Below, piece after piece: positions 33,531 to 43,732 of a DNA stretch of 64,000 nucleotides. The notes under the pieces are model-generated. The model had not been told where the DNA came from, ran no database searches, and saw nothing but the letters and a program-made list of their open reading frames with translations. The stretch comes from Isoetes taiwanensis (taxonomy: Eukaryota > Streptophyta > Lycopodiopsida > Isoetales > Isoetaceae): NCBI GenBank assembly GCA_021234155.1, contig JAJEKV010000820.1, forward strand, positions 20,904-84,903, in the 5' to 3' direction. The position numbers were made by a program, and so were the translations under genes. How positions within the stretch are numbered: position 1 is the first letter of the stretch; each line of letters opens with the position of its first letter.

Positions 33531-33604
33531 AGCAAAAGATCATCATTTCAAGTGACACATCTTCTTTTTTATTTTGGTAAGGTGTTGGGAAATGTGCCTG
33601 TGCA

Positions 33605-33645
33605 GCCGCATGGAACGCCGCATGGAACGCCGCATGCGGCGTTCC
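33605..33645. repeat. 12-bp repeats ending in a perfect 22-bp palindrome
   Basis: GCCGCATGGAAC occurs twice in tandem. The second copy runs into the start of a third, GCCGCATGCGGC, creating a perfect palindrome at 33624-33645 with GGAACGCC at its left end. It could extrude as a hairpin. The downstream 33650-33890 is GC-richer with no recognised gene. Confidence 0.85.
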
Positions 33646-33964
33646 CTTCCAGTTTGCGTTCTCCCTGCGGGATGGTAGTTGCGGGCATTCAATGTCAGTT
33701 CAAATTTGAACTGGCCGAGCTACATCTCCATCGACCTTCTACTTCGATGTAAATACATCTCAGTTCACGCCTTGCTGACTCTAAGATCCTTGGCGCCTCA
33801 AGATTTTTCGTTGCTCTCTATGATTTGGCGCCTCAATCAGAGCTGGGTAAACCCGAGCTGGGCCATATGGTGGATTGTGCATTTTGCTTGAGCTGAATGT
33901 TGTAAATTGTAGAAACGAGCAAGAATTAAAATGCATACTTGCTAAACTAAAACTAATGCAAATG

Positions 33965-34430
33965 GTTGCTTTACAGGATTAAAGCTTCTGGACAGTTTCC
34001 ATCACCGAGACTCAAAGATCTCTTCTCATTCTCAAGTCTCTTAAGGTGTTCTTATTTTTTGTTTTTTTGGGAATCTTCTAATGCCATCGGCCCTATTTAT
34101 TTATTCGTTGTGTTTTTACAGATGAATGCATTAGGTTCTTCTTTGGGCGCCATTCTCAGCTACGAAGCTGGCAGAATATCTTTAGGGTGAGTAGTCGAAA
34201 TGGAAAAGATTAGAAATGCATCGCTGGCTAACTAATGCAAATCGTTGTTCTTCAGCATTAAAGCTTCTAGACGGCTTTGTACATTTAGACTAAAAATTCT
34301 TATCATTCTCAAGGTATTTTGATTTTCTGTTTTTTTGGATCTCTCCTTAGTGCTCTCATACTACTCAATTGATCTCTTTAGAGGTTAATCCAGTAAGTTT
34401 AGGATCAGGTGCCAGAATATCTTTGGGTGA
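33965..34430. repeat. Diverged tandem duplication, about 240-285 bp
   Basis: TAAAGCTTCTRGACRG after a CAG acceptor-like edge occurs at 33979 and 34260. A TTTTTTGG tract and the phrase GCCAGAATATCTTTRGGTGA follow in both copies. It may be a duplicated exon plus intron of an unrecognised gene. Confidence 0.65.
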
Positions 34431-35685
34431 ATATTCCTACTGTTTTTTTCCCTGTGGGAATGATATGCAGATATAGGAAAGACTTTGGTAGGATCCTAAA
34501 CTAATTGGCAAGTTATGAGTATTTTTTTTATGTCCAAGGGCAAGCGTAACAACATTTCCATGTGTTTAATGAAGAGGCTCTGTAACTTTGCATTCCATAA
34601 TCTTAAAGACACATCTGCATGTCCACCAATGATCAGTTCGTGATAGACCAACAGATCAACAGACAACAGGGGTAAGATATTACTTTCGAAATCTTGAAAT
34701 ACAGGGATCTGGCGTCTACAGGGATCTTCTGTTCAAGGGAAACCGTGTTCAAAAGAAACAAGTTGAGATCTAATTTGTTTTCATATCTATTGCAGATTTG
34801 GGGCAAGGGACATGCGAAATGAATATTGCGCATTCCAGATTTTGTCTTGAGATTTCGTCTTGCTTTGAATCATTTCACATTATAATCTTTCTACCAACTG
34901 CATGAGGCCTGAGTGTTGTTTCATCTCTGCGGTAAATCTCTACCTCTCCATTTTTGCTTTCGTGTGGGCATTTAATTTAAAATCTTTTAAGTTATCCATT
35001 TTTCTAACAAAGTTCCATCTCTGCTTTTGTGTGGGCACTCGGTTTCGGCTTTAAGCTTAGATTGCTGCATCAGTTAACTGTTAAGCCTAAATCTTACAGG
35101 AACACATAGTATATGATGAAGTAAATGCAGGAATGTGCAGGACTTCCTTAGCTCTGCCAGATGCCTGTACTTCACTATTTCTTTTATCTTGGTTTGTTTT
35201 TTCAAATTTGCATATGTCAGGAAATCAAAAGCAGGAAAATGGTTTTTATGGTGCCATGAAAGCCCACGTGAAGCAGATGGATGTTGCCATTCTGAGCTGT
35301 TATTTGGAGCATCGATCTGCCAAATAGAATACAAAGGATGTGCAACTCATATCTTTATTTTTGAAGGAAGAGAAATATAGAGGTAATTACTCCATAGATT
35401 TGCATGTTATGTTCCAATTCTTCCCTATCATTTTTTAGAATGTTGTTGTACTAAACTATTAATATTGCATCTCAGGGCTCAAATTGCTGATTGGTCGTAT
35501 TATTGTTCCACTGCTTTGTGGCCGATAGCAAAGGAGAGCTCAAGCAAATTTTTGTTCTTGACTGTGGCGCAAACGTTGAAGATGTAAGGTGTAACTGTTA
35601 ATGTATTTCTCTGGGCATTTGTAGTCCTTGCATGTTCTTTCGATTGAGCTCCAGGTTTGCTTGCATTTCATGTTCGTATTTGCAG
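34431..35685. other. No recognisable gene
   Basis: Low-complexity AT-rich DNA with chance-length frames. It is presumably the upstream flank of the dioxygenase relic; its first coding exon (N-terminal strand of the DIOX_N region) was not found. Confidence 0.4.
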
Positions 35686-37031
35686 CTTAGGTGGGAATGC
35701 CATAACGTGGGACTATTTTATGTCAAAAACCATGGCGTATCAGAGGACCTATGTGATTCTATGCTTGACCGTTGCCGCTGTTTTTTTCAGCTTCCTTTAG
35801 AACAAAAGGTAAGAGTTTGCATTTGTCGTAGAAGAAATTTTAATCAAGATCTGATATGGACAAGTCTGTGGTTTTTTATTTATTTATGGCACTTTGTTAG
35901 ATGGCTATGGATTACAGACATTCTCCACATTTTAGGGGTTTCATGCAGCTTGGTGTGGAAAACACAGCTGGCCTTACAGATCATAGGGAACAGATTGAAT
36001 TTGGTCCTAAAGAAGAAGAGAAATTTGAGATCGTATGTGAGTTTTTTCTATATGATATGAGGAATTGAGGTCATATCTTTTTAATCATTTTCTTCTCATG
36101 CAGATGGGAAAAGGAACCACTTTCTATATCCTCTGTATAAACGTCTTCAAGGACCTAATCAGTACCCCCCCACAAGCATTCTACCCAATTTTAGACCTAC
36201 ACTAGAAGAGTTTATGAAGAGAATGAGCAAGTTTCTATGCATCTCATGTCTGCACTTGCACTTTCTTTAGGTCTTAGAAGAGATTACTTCCTTTCAACAT
36301 TTGGTCATAGGCCTTTCTGTCAAATGAAGGTCTTTAATCAGCGCATTCTATATTTCAAAAATAAGTATGCTGCAGATAACAAGATATCCTCCATCAAGGC
36401 CAAAAGATAGAGATGAAGTAATGTATGGAGTTGGACCACACTCAGATACTGGATATCTAAGTCTGCTATTGCAGGATAATGTTGGAGGACTATAGGTAAG
36501 AATTATAAAATAGTAACAGGATTTAATGCTAGGACAAGATTTTCGCACCATTGTTTGCTTACATGTCTGATTTCAATTGAGACTAACTCAGGAAATGTTG
36601 TGAAGGCTAAGTTGGCAGATGGGAATTGGGTTGATGTCCAGCCAAAGAGGGGCACATTTGTTGTTAACCTTGGTGAAATGCTTCAAATAGCAACTCAAGG
36701 ATATTTCAGGGTGCACAGGGTCATTACCTTCGGTTCAGATTCTTTGCGCTATTCTGTGCCATTTTTCTTCAACCCATCTTTAGATGCTGAAATTAAGCCA
36801 ATAGATTGTAGCGCAGTTTTAAGGACTGAAGGATCTATACAGCCAAAAGTATGGCCAGAAGCTATTCATGGAGGGCAGAACAAGATACTTCCAGTTTTCG
36901 GAAATAATACATTTAAAAGCTATGCAAGGAGTCATCCTGAGGTGGTTAAAAGATTTCATTCAGATATTATAGATGAAGATGGTACTACTATTTTTCTTAA
37001 GGATGAAGCAAGCCATAGTTATAGGTTATGA
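35686..37031 (+). pseudogene. 2-oxoglutarate/Fe(II)-dependent dioxygenase, broken
   Basis: Exon 35686-35808 has the DIOX_N phrase ECHNVGLFYVKNHGVSEDL and FFQLPLEQK. Then, in pieces: GVENTAGLTDHREQIEFG (about 35945), FLYPLYKRLQGPNQYPP (about 36120), and after a frame change HLMSALALSLGLRRDYFLST. Next come YPPSRPKDRDEVMYG, the iron-binding HSD in GPHSDTGYLSLLLQ (about 36435-36465), and a last exon from about 36592: GNWVDVQPKRGTFVVNLGEM, GYFRVHRVI, LRYSVPFFFNPSLDAEIKPI. The HxD, distal His and RxS ligands for iron and 2-oxoglutarate are all readable. Defects are a probable one-base loss near 36212, TAG at 36493 and loss of about two residues just before the distal His. The isopenicillin N synthase-like subfamily fits best; the substrate is unknown. 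Confidence 0.85.
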
Positions 37032-37643
37032 CTGAAACAAGTATAAGTAGTCATCATTATAGGTTGATCGACTGTGCATTTAATCTTTAATCTTGACTAC
37101 ATGATGCTTTCAAATATATAAGAGATGGAAAAAAGAAATACGCATGTTTTCAGACTCTTGTGGAGTTATTCATCTTATCTTTTAAAATGGTAAGGCTTTG
37201 ATGTTTCATGTAGGATCCCGTTTAATCCCAATATGGTTTCTTGCAGCAAATTTACATTCTTTGGCTTTATGGAGATTTATAACAGTCTAAACTTAGCTTT
37301 ATGGAGATTTATAATGCTCCAACCATTAACATTCCAACAATATCAGAATGTTAAACATGCATCTATCTTTTGCCAATATGGTCAACAAATTGCATGCTGA
37401 TCTTACAAAAATTGAGTATTACAAGTTATTAATGATGCAAAAATATTATTCTTGTGACCCAAAAGTAAAATAAACTGCTCTCCATGTTTGTCATTCCACG
37501 TAGGTAGATAAGTATATGTGCACATTTACATATTGTCCAATAACTAACACACTTCGATAAAGTGTTTTGAACTACATAATCACCACTTCTTATGGCCAAG
37601 TCCTTTGAAAGAGGCAACCATTATCATGGGTTTGGTTTAGGCT

Positions 37644-37859
37644 TTAGGGATTATAGCTTCATTATATTCTGAATATTAAATACTAGAACCTAACATACAG
37701 CTCATGGATGGAGTAGGCAATGCTAGCAACCATGTCAGCATGCCACAAATTTAGGGTCACAGCTTCATCATATTTTGAATTTAAGAAACTAGAATCTAAC
37801 AAACAACTCATGGACTGAGTAGGCAATGCTATCAACCATGTCGTCATCACACCATAAAT
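37644..37859. repeat. Two about 108-bp tandem units with TTTAGGG edges
   Basis: Units begin TTAGGG at 37644 and 37751, and a third edge occurs at 37860. Shared phrases include TAGCTTCATYATATT, AACTCATGGA and GAGTAGGCAATGCTA. Beyond 37860 TTTAGGGTTTAATGTTTAGG looks like degenerate plant telomere repeat. Confidence 0.8.
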
Positions 37860-37921
37860 TTAGGGTTTAATGTTTAGGGTTTGGCATTTAGGATTTGTGA
37901 GTTTGAATAGGATGTTATGAC

Positions 37922-37977
37922 TATGTTTTTATATCTTTTACGGATGGATAATGTTTTTATATATTTTATAGATGGAG
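37922..37977. repeat. 28-bp direct repeat, two copies
   Basis: ATGTTTTTATAT followed by TTTTAYRGATGGA occurs twice in succession with few differences. Confidence 0.7.
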
Positions 37978-38422
37978 ACCATTCAAATGGATTGGTTTAG
38001 GGTTTAAGGCTACAACTTTACCATTTGGGCGCTACAACTTTATCATATTATGAACTCTCACATGCATAGGTACTTCAAGGGCACGATGCATATATTGCAA
38101 TTACATAAAAAATTTCACTGGTTGAATACGTATTAGATTTGTTATCTTCAACGAAAACCTATACCAACCTAGGCACCAACAAATATCCTAAACTCCATGT
38201 GCTCCATCTTTTACCACGCTCTACCCATTCTATTCTATTATGTATGCCTATTCCATGTGCCTCATGACTAATATCTGACCTCCCTAAAACCTATTACATC
38301 AATGGACATCAACATGATTACAACTCTTTATTTATTTATTTATTTATCATCCATGATCTCTGTAGGCAAATAAAATTCAACTCAATTCGTTCAATTTATT
38401 TCACCTACAAACTCCACACATA

Positions 38423-38488
38423 TATCACCATTCCACACGTCCCTGACTAATGCCCTATCACCATTCCACACGTCCCTGACTAATGCCC
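38423..38488. repeat. 33-bp perfect tandem duplication
   Basis: The 33-bp unit starting TATCACCATTCCACACGTCC is present twice back to back (38423 and 38456). The second copy runs directly into the Helitron-type hairpin. Confidence 0.92.
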
Positions 38489-38513
38489 GGCATCGCCGGG
38501 CACACGTTTCTAG
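38485..38513 (+). mobile_element. Helitron-type 3' terminus
   Basis: A perfect hairpin GCCCGGC-ATC-GCCGGGC (38485-38501) is followed after eight bases by CTAG and then T. Helitron 3' ends have a short hairpin about 10 bp before CTRR and insert 5' to T. The element's 5' end was not located with confidence; a non-autonomous copy of a few hundred bases is likely. Confidence 0.6.
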
Positions 38514-39256
38514 TTTGTATAATTGTGTAAGAGAGTTCCTTCTATTCTACTCTATTCTTAGGTGAAAATGAGGGACTTTCACGGAATTCTATGTAGAATC
38601 CAAACTTACATCTACGATAATCTATGTTCTACAAATCTTAATTTTCTTGCATTAGGTACTAACTTCGCAAACAAAATGTCATACTTAAGAAATCCTTTGA
38701 AATCCACAGATCAAGTAAATAAAATGATCAACCAATTATGCCTTCAGATTGCAAACGAACTAAATAACTAACATCCGATAATCTTGCAACCAAACAACTA
38801 ACATCCAACCAATTATATTGTCTAACTCGACTACATGCATCTTCTTATATATAAGTTCCCTCCTCCTCCAACGGCTCTAATAATTACATCTATGTCAGGT
38901 TTGGTTGCTCGGGCCGTCATATCTCTTGATTATGGTCCATCATATAACACATTAGACCTTCACTTTTGAAGATGCATGTAGCAAAATTAAAGGCCACGAT
39001 ATAACAAATTAAAAGCCATGATAACAAAGCCCTAATTCGTACCAATCTATACAATACACAATACCACTTGAGGTAGATGAACATAGCGCGTCTTCAGCAA
39101 AATGGATCATTGAGTAAGTAACTATCATACCTTTGTTTCTATCCTTATCTATAAATATTGTTTTCGTGCATGCTACACCTTCATTTCGGAGCCACAGAGG
39201 CGACATAAAAAACGATGGCCAAGAATTAAACAACCACCCCACCAAATTGTACTAGA

Positions 39257-39284
39257 GCCCGGCAACGCCGGGCACCATAACTAG
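39257..39284 (+). mobile_element. Second Helitron-type 3' terminus
   Basis: GCCCGGC-AAC-GCCGGGC (39257-39273), then seven bases, then CTAG followed by T. Same architecture as the terminus at 38485-38513, about 770 bp downstream. The segment between them may be one non-autonomous element (5' TC not resolved). Confidence 0.6.
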
Positions 39285-39388
39285 TCATTGTTAGTTGTTG
39301 TACAGTTTGAACATGTGGTTAGAGTGGTCTATTGGACTACATTATCCAGCATGTCAACTGAAAAGAAACCCCACAGATTTTGCAGCAT

Positions 39389-39480
39389 ATGCATCAACAA
39401 GGTACAGTTTTATGGAATGTTGTGCTTGCAAGTTATATCCAGCATGGCCATATATAGATGCAGCTCACCAACTATTTAAA
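39389..39480 (+). pseudogene. Single PPR motif remnant
   Basis: VLWNVVLASYIQHGHI, then after a frame slip DAAHQLFKT, matches one PPR repeat (form: WN..I..Y...G...A..LF). No neighbouring repeats are readable, so this is a scrap. Confidence 0.6.
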
Positions 39481-41455
39481 ACTACACAACCACCTGCTTG
39501 CTGTCACTTTCCCTAACACTCATGGAGCAAATAGCAAGCTTGATACCTCCATGCATATACAATGTATCTTCGTATTAGTTTGTTTGTAAATTGTGGTGGC
39601 ATTAAATGTTTGGCTATCTACATAAGCTAATAAAAACAGGCAACCTATGGAACAACATACAAAGAAGAGATTGCAGTTGGTCTTGAGGAGATATGCTTAT
39701 TTTCCTTCAGTTCTACATTTAGACTACCTTTCTACATTTGTGTGATTTGTGTAATTAATCTTGATATTAACCATTTTTAAGAAGGGCATGCAGGTTTGTA
39801 GTGATAACTTGCAGATCATGGCAATGTAACTTGGTTTCTTCTTCAGGTTGCTTGTCATATGTGTAGGTCAACTAATGAACATGAGGTTAGTATCTAGAGG
39901 GCTTCAATAACACGTGATGATGGAAGGATTTTGAAGGCGCATTTGAGCAAGACAACTTCATATACCCACAGAATCTCTAGCAATTTGAGAAGTTGGTGAA
40001 TCTTTTATCTTTGCAGTTCTCATTACACTACTGATCTCAGATGGTGGGATTTTTCTTTGCCTATTTCTCATATTCACCAAGCTTCCATAGCTTCTTTAGG
40101 TTTGGTATTTATCAAGAGAATGCATGATATGCCCATTAAATTCTTGCGCAGATTGATTTGCTCTGAAACAAGAGCATTGCTTTGAAAAGCACGAGTGCAA
40201 GTCACTAGCCACATCCACAACATTTCTACAGAGTACATATACTACATGAACATATAGAGTAAGGTGACCTATGGAATTTTATAGGTTAATTTTCTTAAGG
40301 TCTAATATTTAATATCAAAAGGATCACTTCTGGAAATGACAGAAGAAGGTTGTATAAATCCAACCATCGCAGAACATTTTTATGTGAACAAAAAAGAAAA
40401 GATGGAATCTCGACATCTCAATGAACACAGATCAAATTGGAGCACTCGGTAGATGGATCTAAGCTGATCGGATTGCAGAACTGTGATTGCTGCTTGGGGT
40501 TTCGAAGATGTCCTTACCTAAATAGTGTGAATCGAAATGTATTGAAGTTAAAATATGAACAGTGCTTGAAGCGATGCCTAATCAGTAGTGTTTTTTTGTT
40601 GGGGTCGATCATTGAAAAGAATTGCGTTGAATTAATAGATTAGGGGTATTAAAGATAAATACCTAGTGTAAAAGAAGTTGTGACTATCAAATATTCTAGT
40701 CGTTTATCTCAATGTAGGCAAACTTTTTAGGTACAAGGTTTGATCCTTAAGTTCGTTCTTGCATTTGGAAGATTCTAGGTTCTTAGATTAGCAATAGAAC
40801 TTTTAAAGTTAGGCAAGATGTTGGCAGTTAGTTCAACTATGGCCTATTCCGTGTTCTTATATTTTGTTTAGACTTTGATAATATTTCATGTGTATGAGCA
40901 AAGAACTATATATAGGAGCTCAATGACTATGAGAGTGCCTGTGGGAATGCAATTTTTTTAAGTTTGTCATAGATCTATGAGCCTCTTGTGCCCTCAATGG
41001 AATGCTGCTACAAAATGGCTAGGAAGTAGCCAGCCACATTGATGGAAAGGGTTGTTTTGCTCTATTCGTGTTACAAGCAAGCACTTGTTGAAACCCTCAT
41101 TCAATAGAGACCAAACATTTTCTCTGGCATGAACAAGGTCATCAACAGCAATTGTGAGACAGAAAGTGGTGGAAGTTGTGGCCTATAGTACAATTACATG
41201 GAAATAGATTATTACTGTCGGTCAGTAATCGATAGAACATAAGAGTTCCATAAAGCAAACAGGTTAGTAAAAGTGCTTGGAGCTTAACATGACAATAAAG
41301 CAAGCCAGGCTTGACCATGAAACATCTCATTGAAATATCTCTCTGCTACAGCTTGGACCAAAAAAGCCTTAGTGGAAAATTGATTTTTGATATTTTACAA
41401 AAGCATCCTCTTCCATTGCAGCTGTTGGAAAGAGTTAATCAATAGTGTAAAATTA
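39481..41455. other. Intergenic, 3' flank of the plastid L11 gene
   Basis: AT-rich; no conserved coding sequence, RNA gene or repeat was recognised. Confidence 0.45.
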
Positions 41456-43132
41456 TCAGTATACGACCTTCTTTTTTGGTGCAAGAATAGGAGGATCTAT
41501 GTCAATGCCCATGTTTGCTGCTGTTCCAGCAATAACCCTCATAGCCTTTTCAACTGTTGGGCAATTTAAGTCTGGGAACTTTTCTACTGCTATTTGCCTT
41601 ACCTGATCAGCAGTCACTTTACCCACCTTTTCTGCCTTAGGGTCCTTTGAACCTTTTGCTGCACCTAAACAGAGAAATAGAACTGTTAACATGCTTCTCT
41701 CTCCAAGATATCTTCTTTGATTATTTCAAATCTTAATACCAGCAGCTTTAAGCAACAAGATCGATGCAGGTGGAGTCTTCAGCACGAATGTAAAACTCTT
41801 ATCCTGGAAGTACAAGGAATGAGAATATATCAGTTGCAAAGGATCTTATTTCATTGTTATTACCTGGCCAGAGGTATTGTAATGTTGATTAATTTCGTTC
41901 ATACTTTTTAAAAACTCTTGCCTGGTGCAGAGTGTGGCGAAATCTAAACTTATTGAGATATGTGTTCTATTCCATATGCAAAAGAAGCAGACTACAAAAA
42001 CCTGTCTGAAAATTTTCACAGCACGAGAACTTCTCTGAGAGACTTCGAAAGCTAGAAGAGATGATCTCAAAGGCTAGATAAGATAAACTCAGCACCAAGC
42101 ACTCTTGAAACTAAATTAGCAGATTGTTGAAATGACAATCTTTGCAAATCTTCAGAGTGTGCTACTGATTTATGACGTACCTAAAAAAACAAATGCCTGT
42201 TGCTTTCAGTTTCAATCTGAAACTTCATAAGCCTAAATGGTCATTGTAATACTTCTAAGATCTTAACAACGCTTGGCAACTCCTTTCCCCATGGATGCCA
42301 CAACATGTAGATACTGTCTATCAGCAATTCCAAGTTTCATCATAGCCTATAAATTATGCCATATGACTCTGCTAATTATTCTGTTATGATAATCATAGCT
42401 CCCACCAAATTAGGAATTTCGAGTTCAATGCATATCCATGCCGAGTCTGTAGCTTCAGTATCAAGATGATTCAATGATAAGAAATAGGAGGTGATTTCGG
42501 TAACTCCGTTGCATCATGCTTTACTAGTTCAATTTAAGCTTAGAGGGAACACTAAACAAATGTCTACTTTCCAATATCTCCGGGTTCCATAATCTAGGTT
42601 AGCATGATTAGATTTATACATATAAAGAATCAATACATACTGGGGCATTAATGCTTACATCAAACACTGTGATCTCAACTGGAACGACATAACCAGCTTT
42701 ATCAGCAGTCCTTGCATTATACTCCTTACAGAACGCCATGATATTCACACCTTTAGAACCCAATGCAGGACCAACAGGGGGTGCAGGAGTTGCCTTTCCC
42801 GCATCCAAAGCCAGCTTCACAATTCCAATAACTGCAGAGCCCCCCAAAAAAAAAATCACTCACCCAACAGCTAATTCTATCTGCATTGAAGGAAGCTCAC
42901 CCTTTTTAGCCTTGCCAGAGGGCTTCGGAGGCGCCATAGCCACCACCTGCAAAGGCCGCTGAATTGACAAGGGTGCTCCAATTGTGGTAGGGATTCGCCA
43001 GACTTGGTCATTGGAAGAAATTAATCCGGAAGTAGAGTTGGAGAAACTGGGCAGGAAAGAGGACGAAAGGGGAGGGCCTTCTACTATGCGAGGGTGTGTG
43101 AAGGAGGTGGATACCGCCAGAGTCTGCGCCAT
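41456..43132 (-). CDS. RPL11: Plastid 50S ribosomal protein L11 (uL11c), nuclear-encoded
   Basis: Four exons: 43132-42901, 42831-42659, 41803-41740 and 41664-41456. All junctions are GT-AG and the phases agree (GG|TT, GAT|GAT, G|GT), giving 225 residues. Residues 1-65 are Ser/Thr-rich and acid-poor, a plastid transit peptide. The L11 N-domain follows ([20 protein letters not shown], then [19 protein letters not shown]), then [19 protein letters not shown]. The C-domain reads [20 protein letters not shown] to [15 protein letters not shown], the L11 signature. L11 forms the stalk base of the 50S subunit, binding 23S rRNA and the factor-binding centre, here in the chloroplast. Bacterial-type sequence plus a transit peptide separates it from cytosolic L12. 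The initiator ATG is the first in frame. Reading frame intact. Confidence 0.96.
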
Positions 43133-43732
43133 AGATACTTCTCCTTATCTCATAAAATATAGTCATTTTTTATAATCCCACGTGTAATTCTACGTGGAAA
43201 ACCCATTTTCTTTATATTTTTCTACAAACCATGCTTTGTATCTCTTTATCTCGATGATTCTTTATTCAAACTGGAACAACGCATTTTAGTGCAAGCTGCA
43301 CGGGCCCGTTACGAAAACAACATTGCATGCTTATTCCTATAGTGTTGATAACGTTATTATATAGTGTTGCAGGAATACCTTTGGAGAGCATTAACATAGA
43401 AGTTAAAATTGCTTATGAACAATATGAATTCCCCTCAACGGTAAACTTGATTTCAGAAGTTGCATTGTTTTTTACATCAATTTCACAAGTCAGAAATTTG
43501 TGGGTTATTCAGAGCAGTATTTAGAGCAGGAGCTGCTTTTGTCTTCACTAAGTTGGTACCAGGTAGAACAGCCTCTGGTAGACTTGCTGAGTAGCATTGA
43601 ATTGTTAGGTGTTGGCTCCATTGATTTCCGCTTTGTTGTTTGTCTTGATACTAAGAATTCGGTTGAAAGATACCATCTCTCTCAAGTACTAAACCAGATA
43701 CCAGCCTATCTTCTAGAATTTTTTGCCAGAAC
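43133..43732. other. Spacer between the PHS1 3' end and the L11 5' end
   Basis: About 600 bp shared by the L11 promoter and the PHS1 terminator region. The plus-strand frame at 43500-43808 runs over the PHS1 last exon in the opposite direction and is not considered real. Confidence 0.5.

Noticed and set aside
38225-38560. TTCTA-rich phrases as Helitron 5' ends
   Set aside because: They are not at an A/TC junction and the same pentanucleotide occurs as a LINE tail, so they cannot define a 5' boundary.
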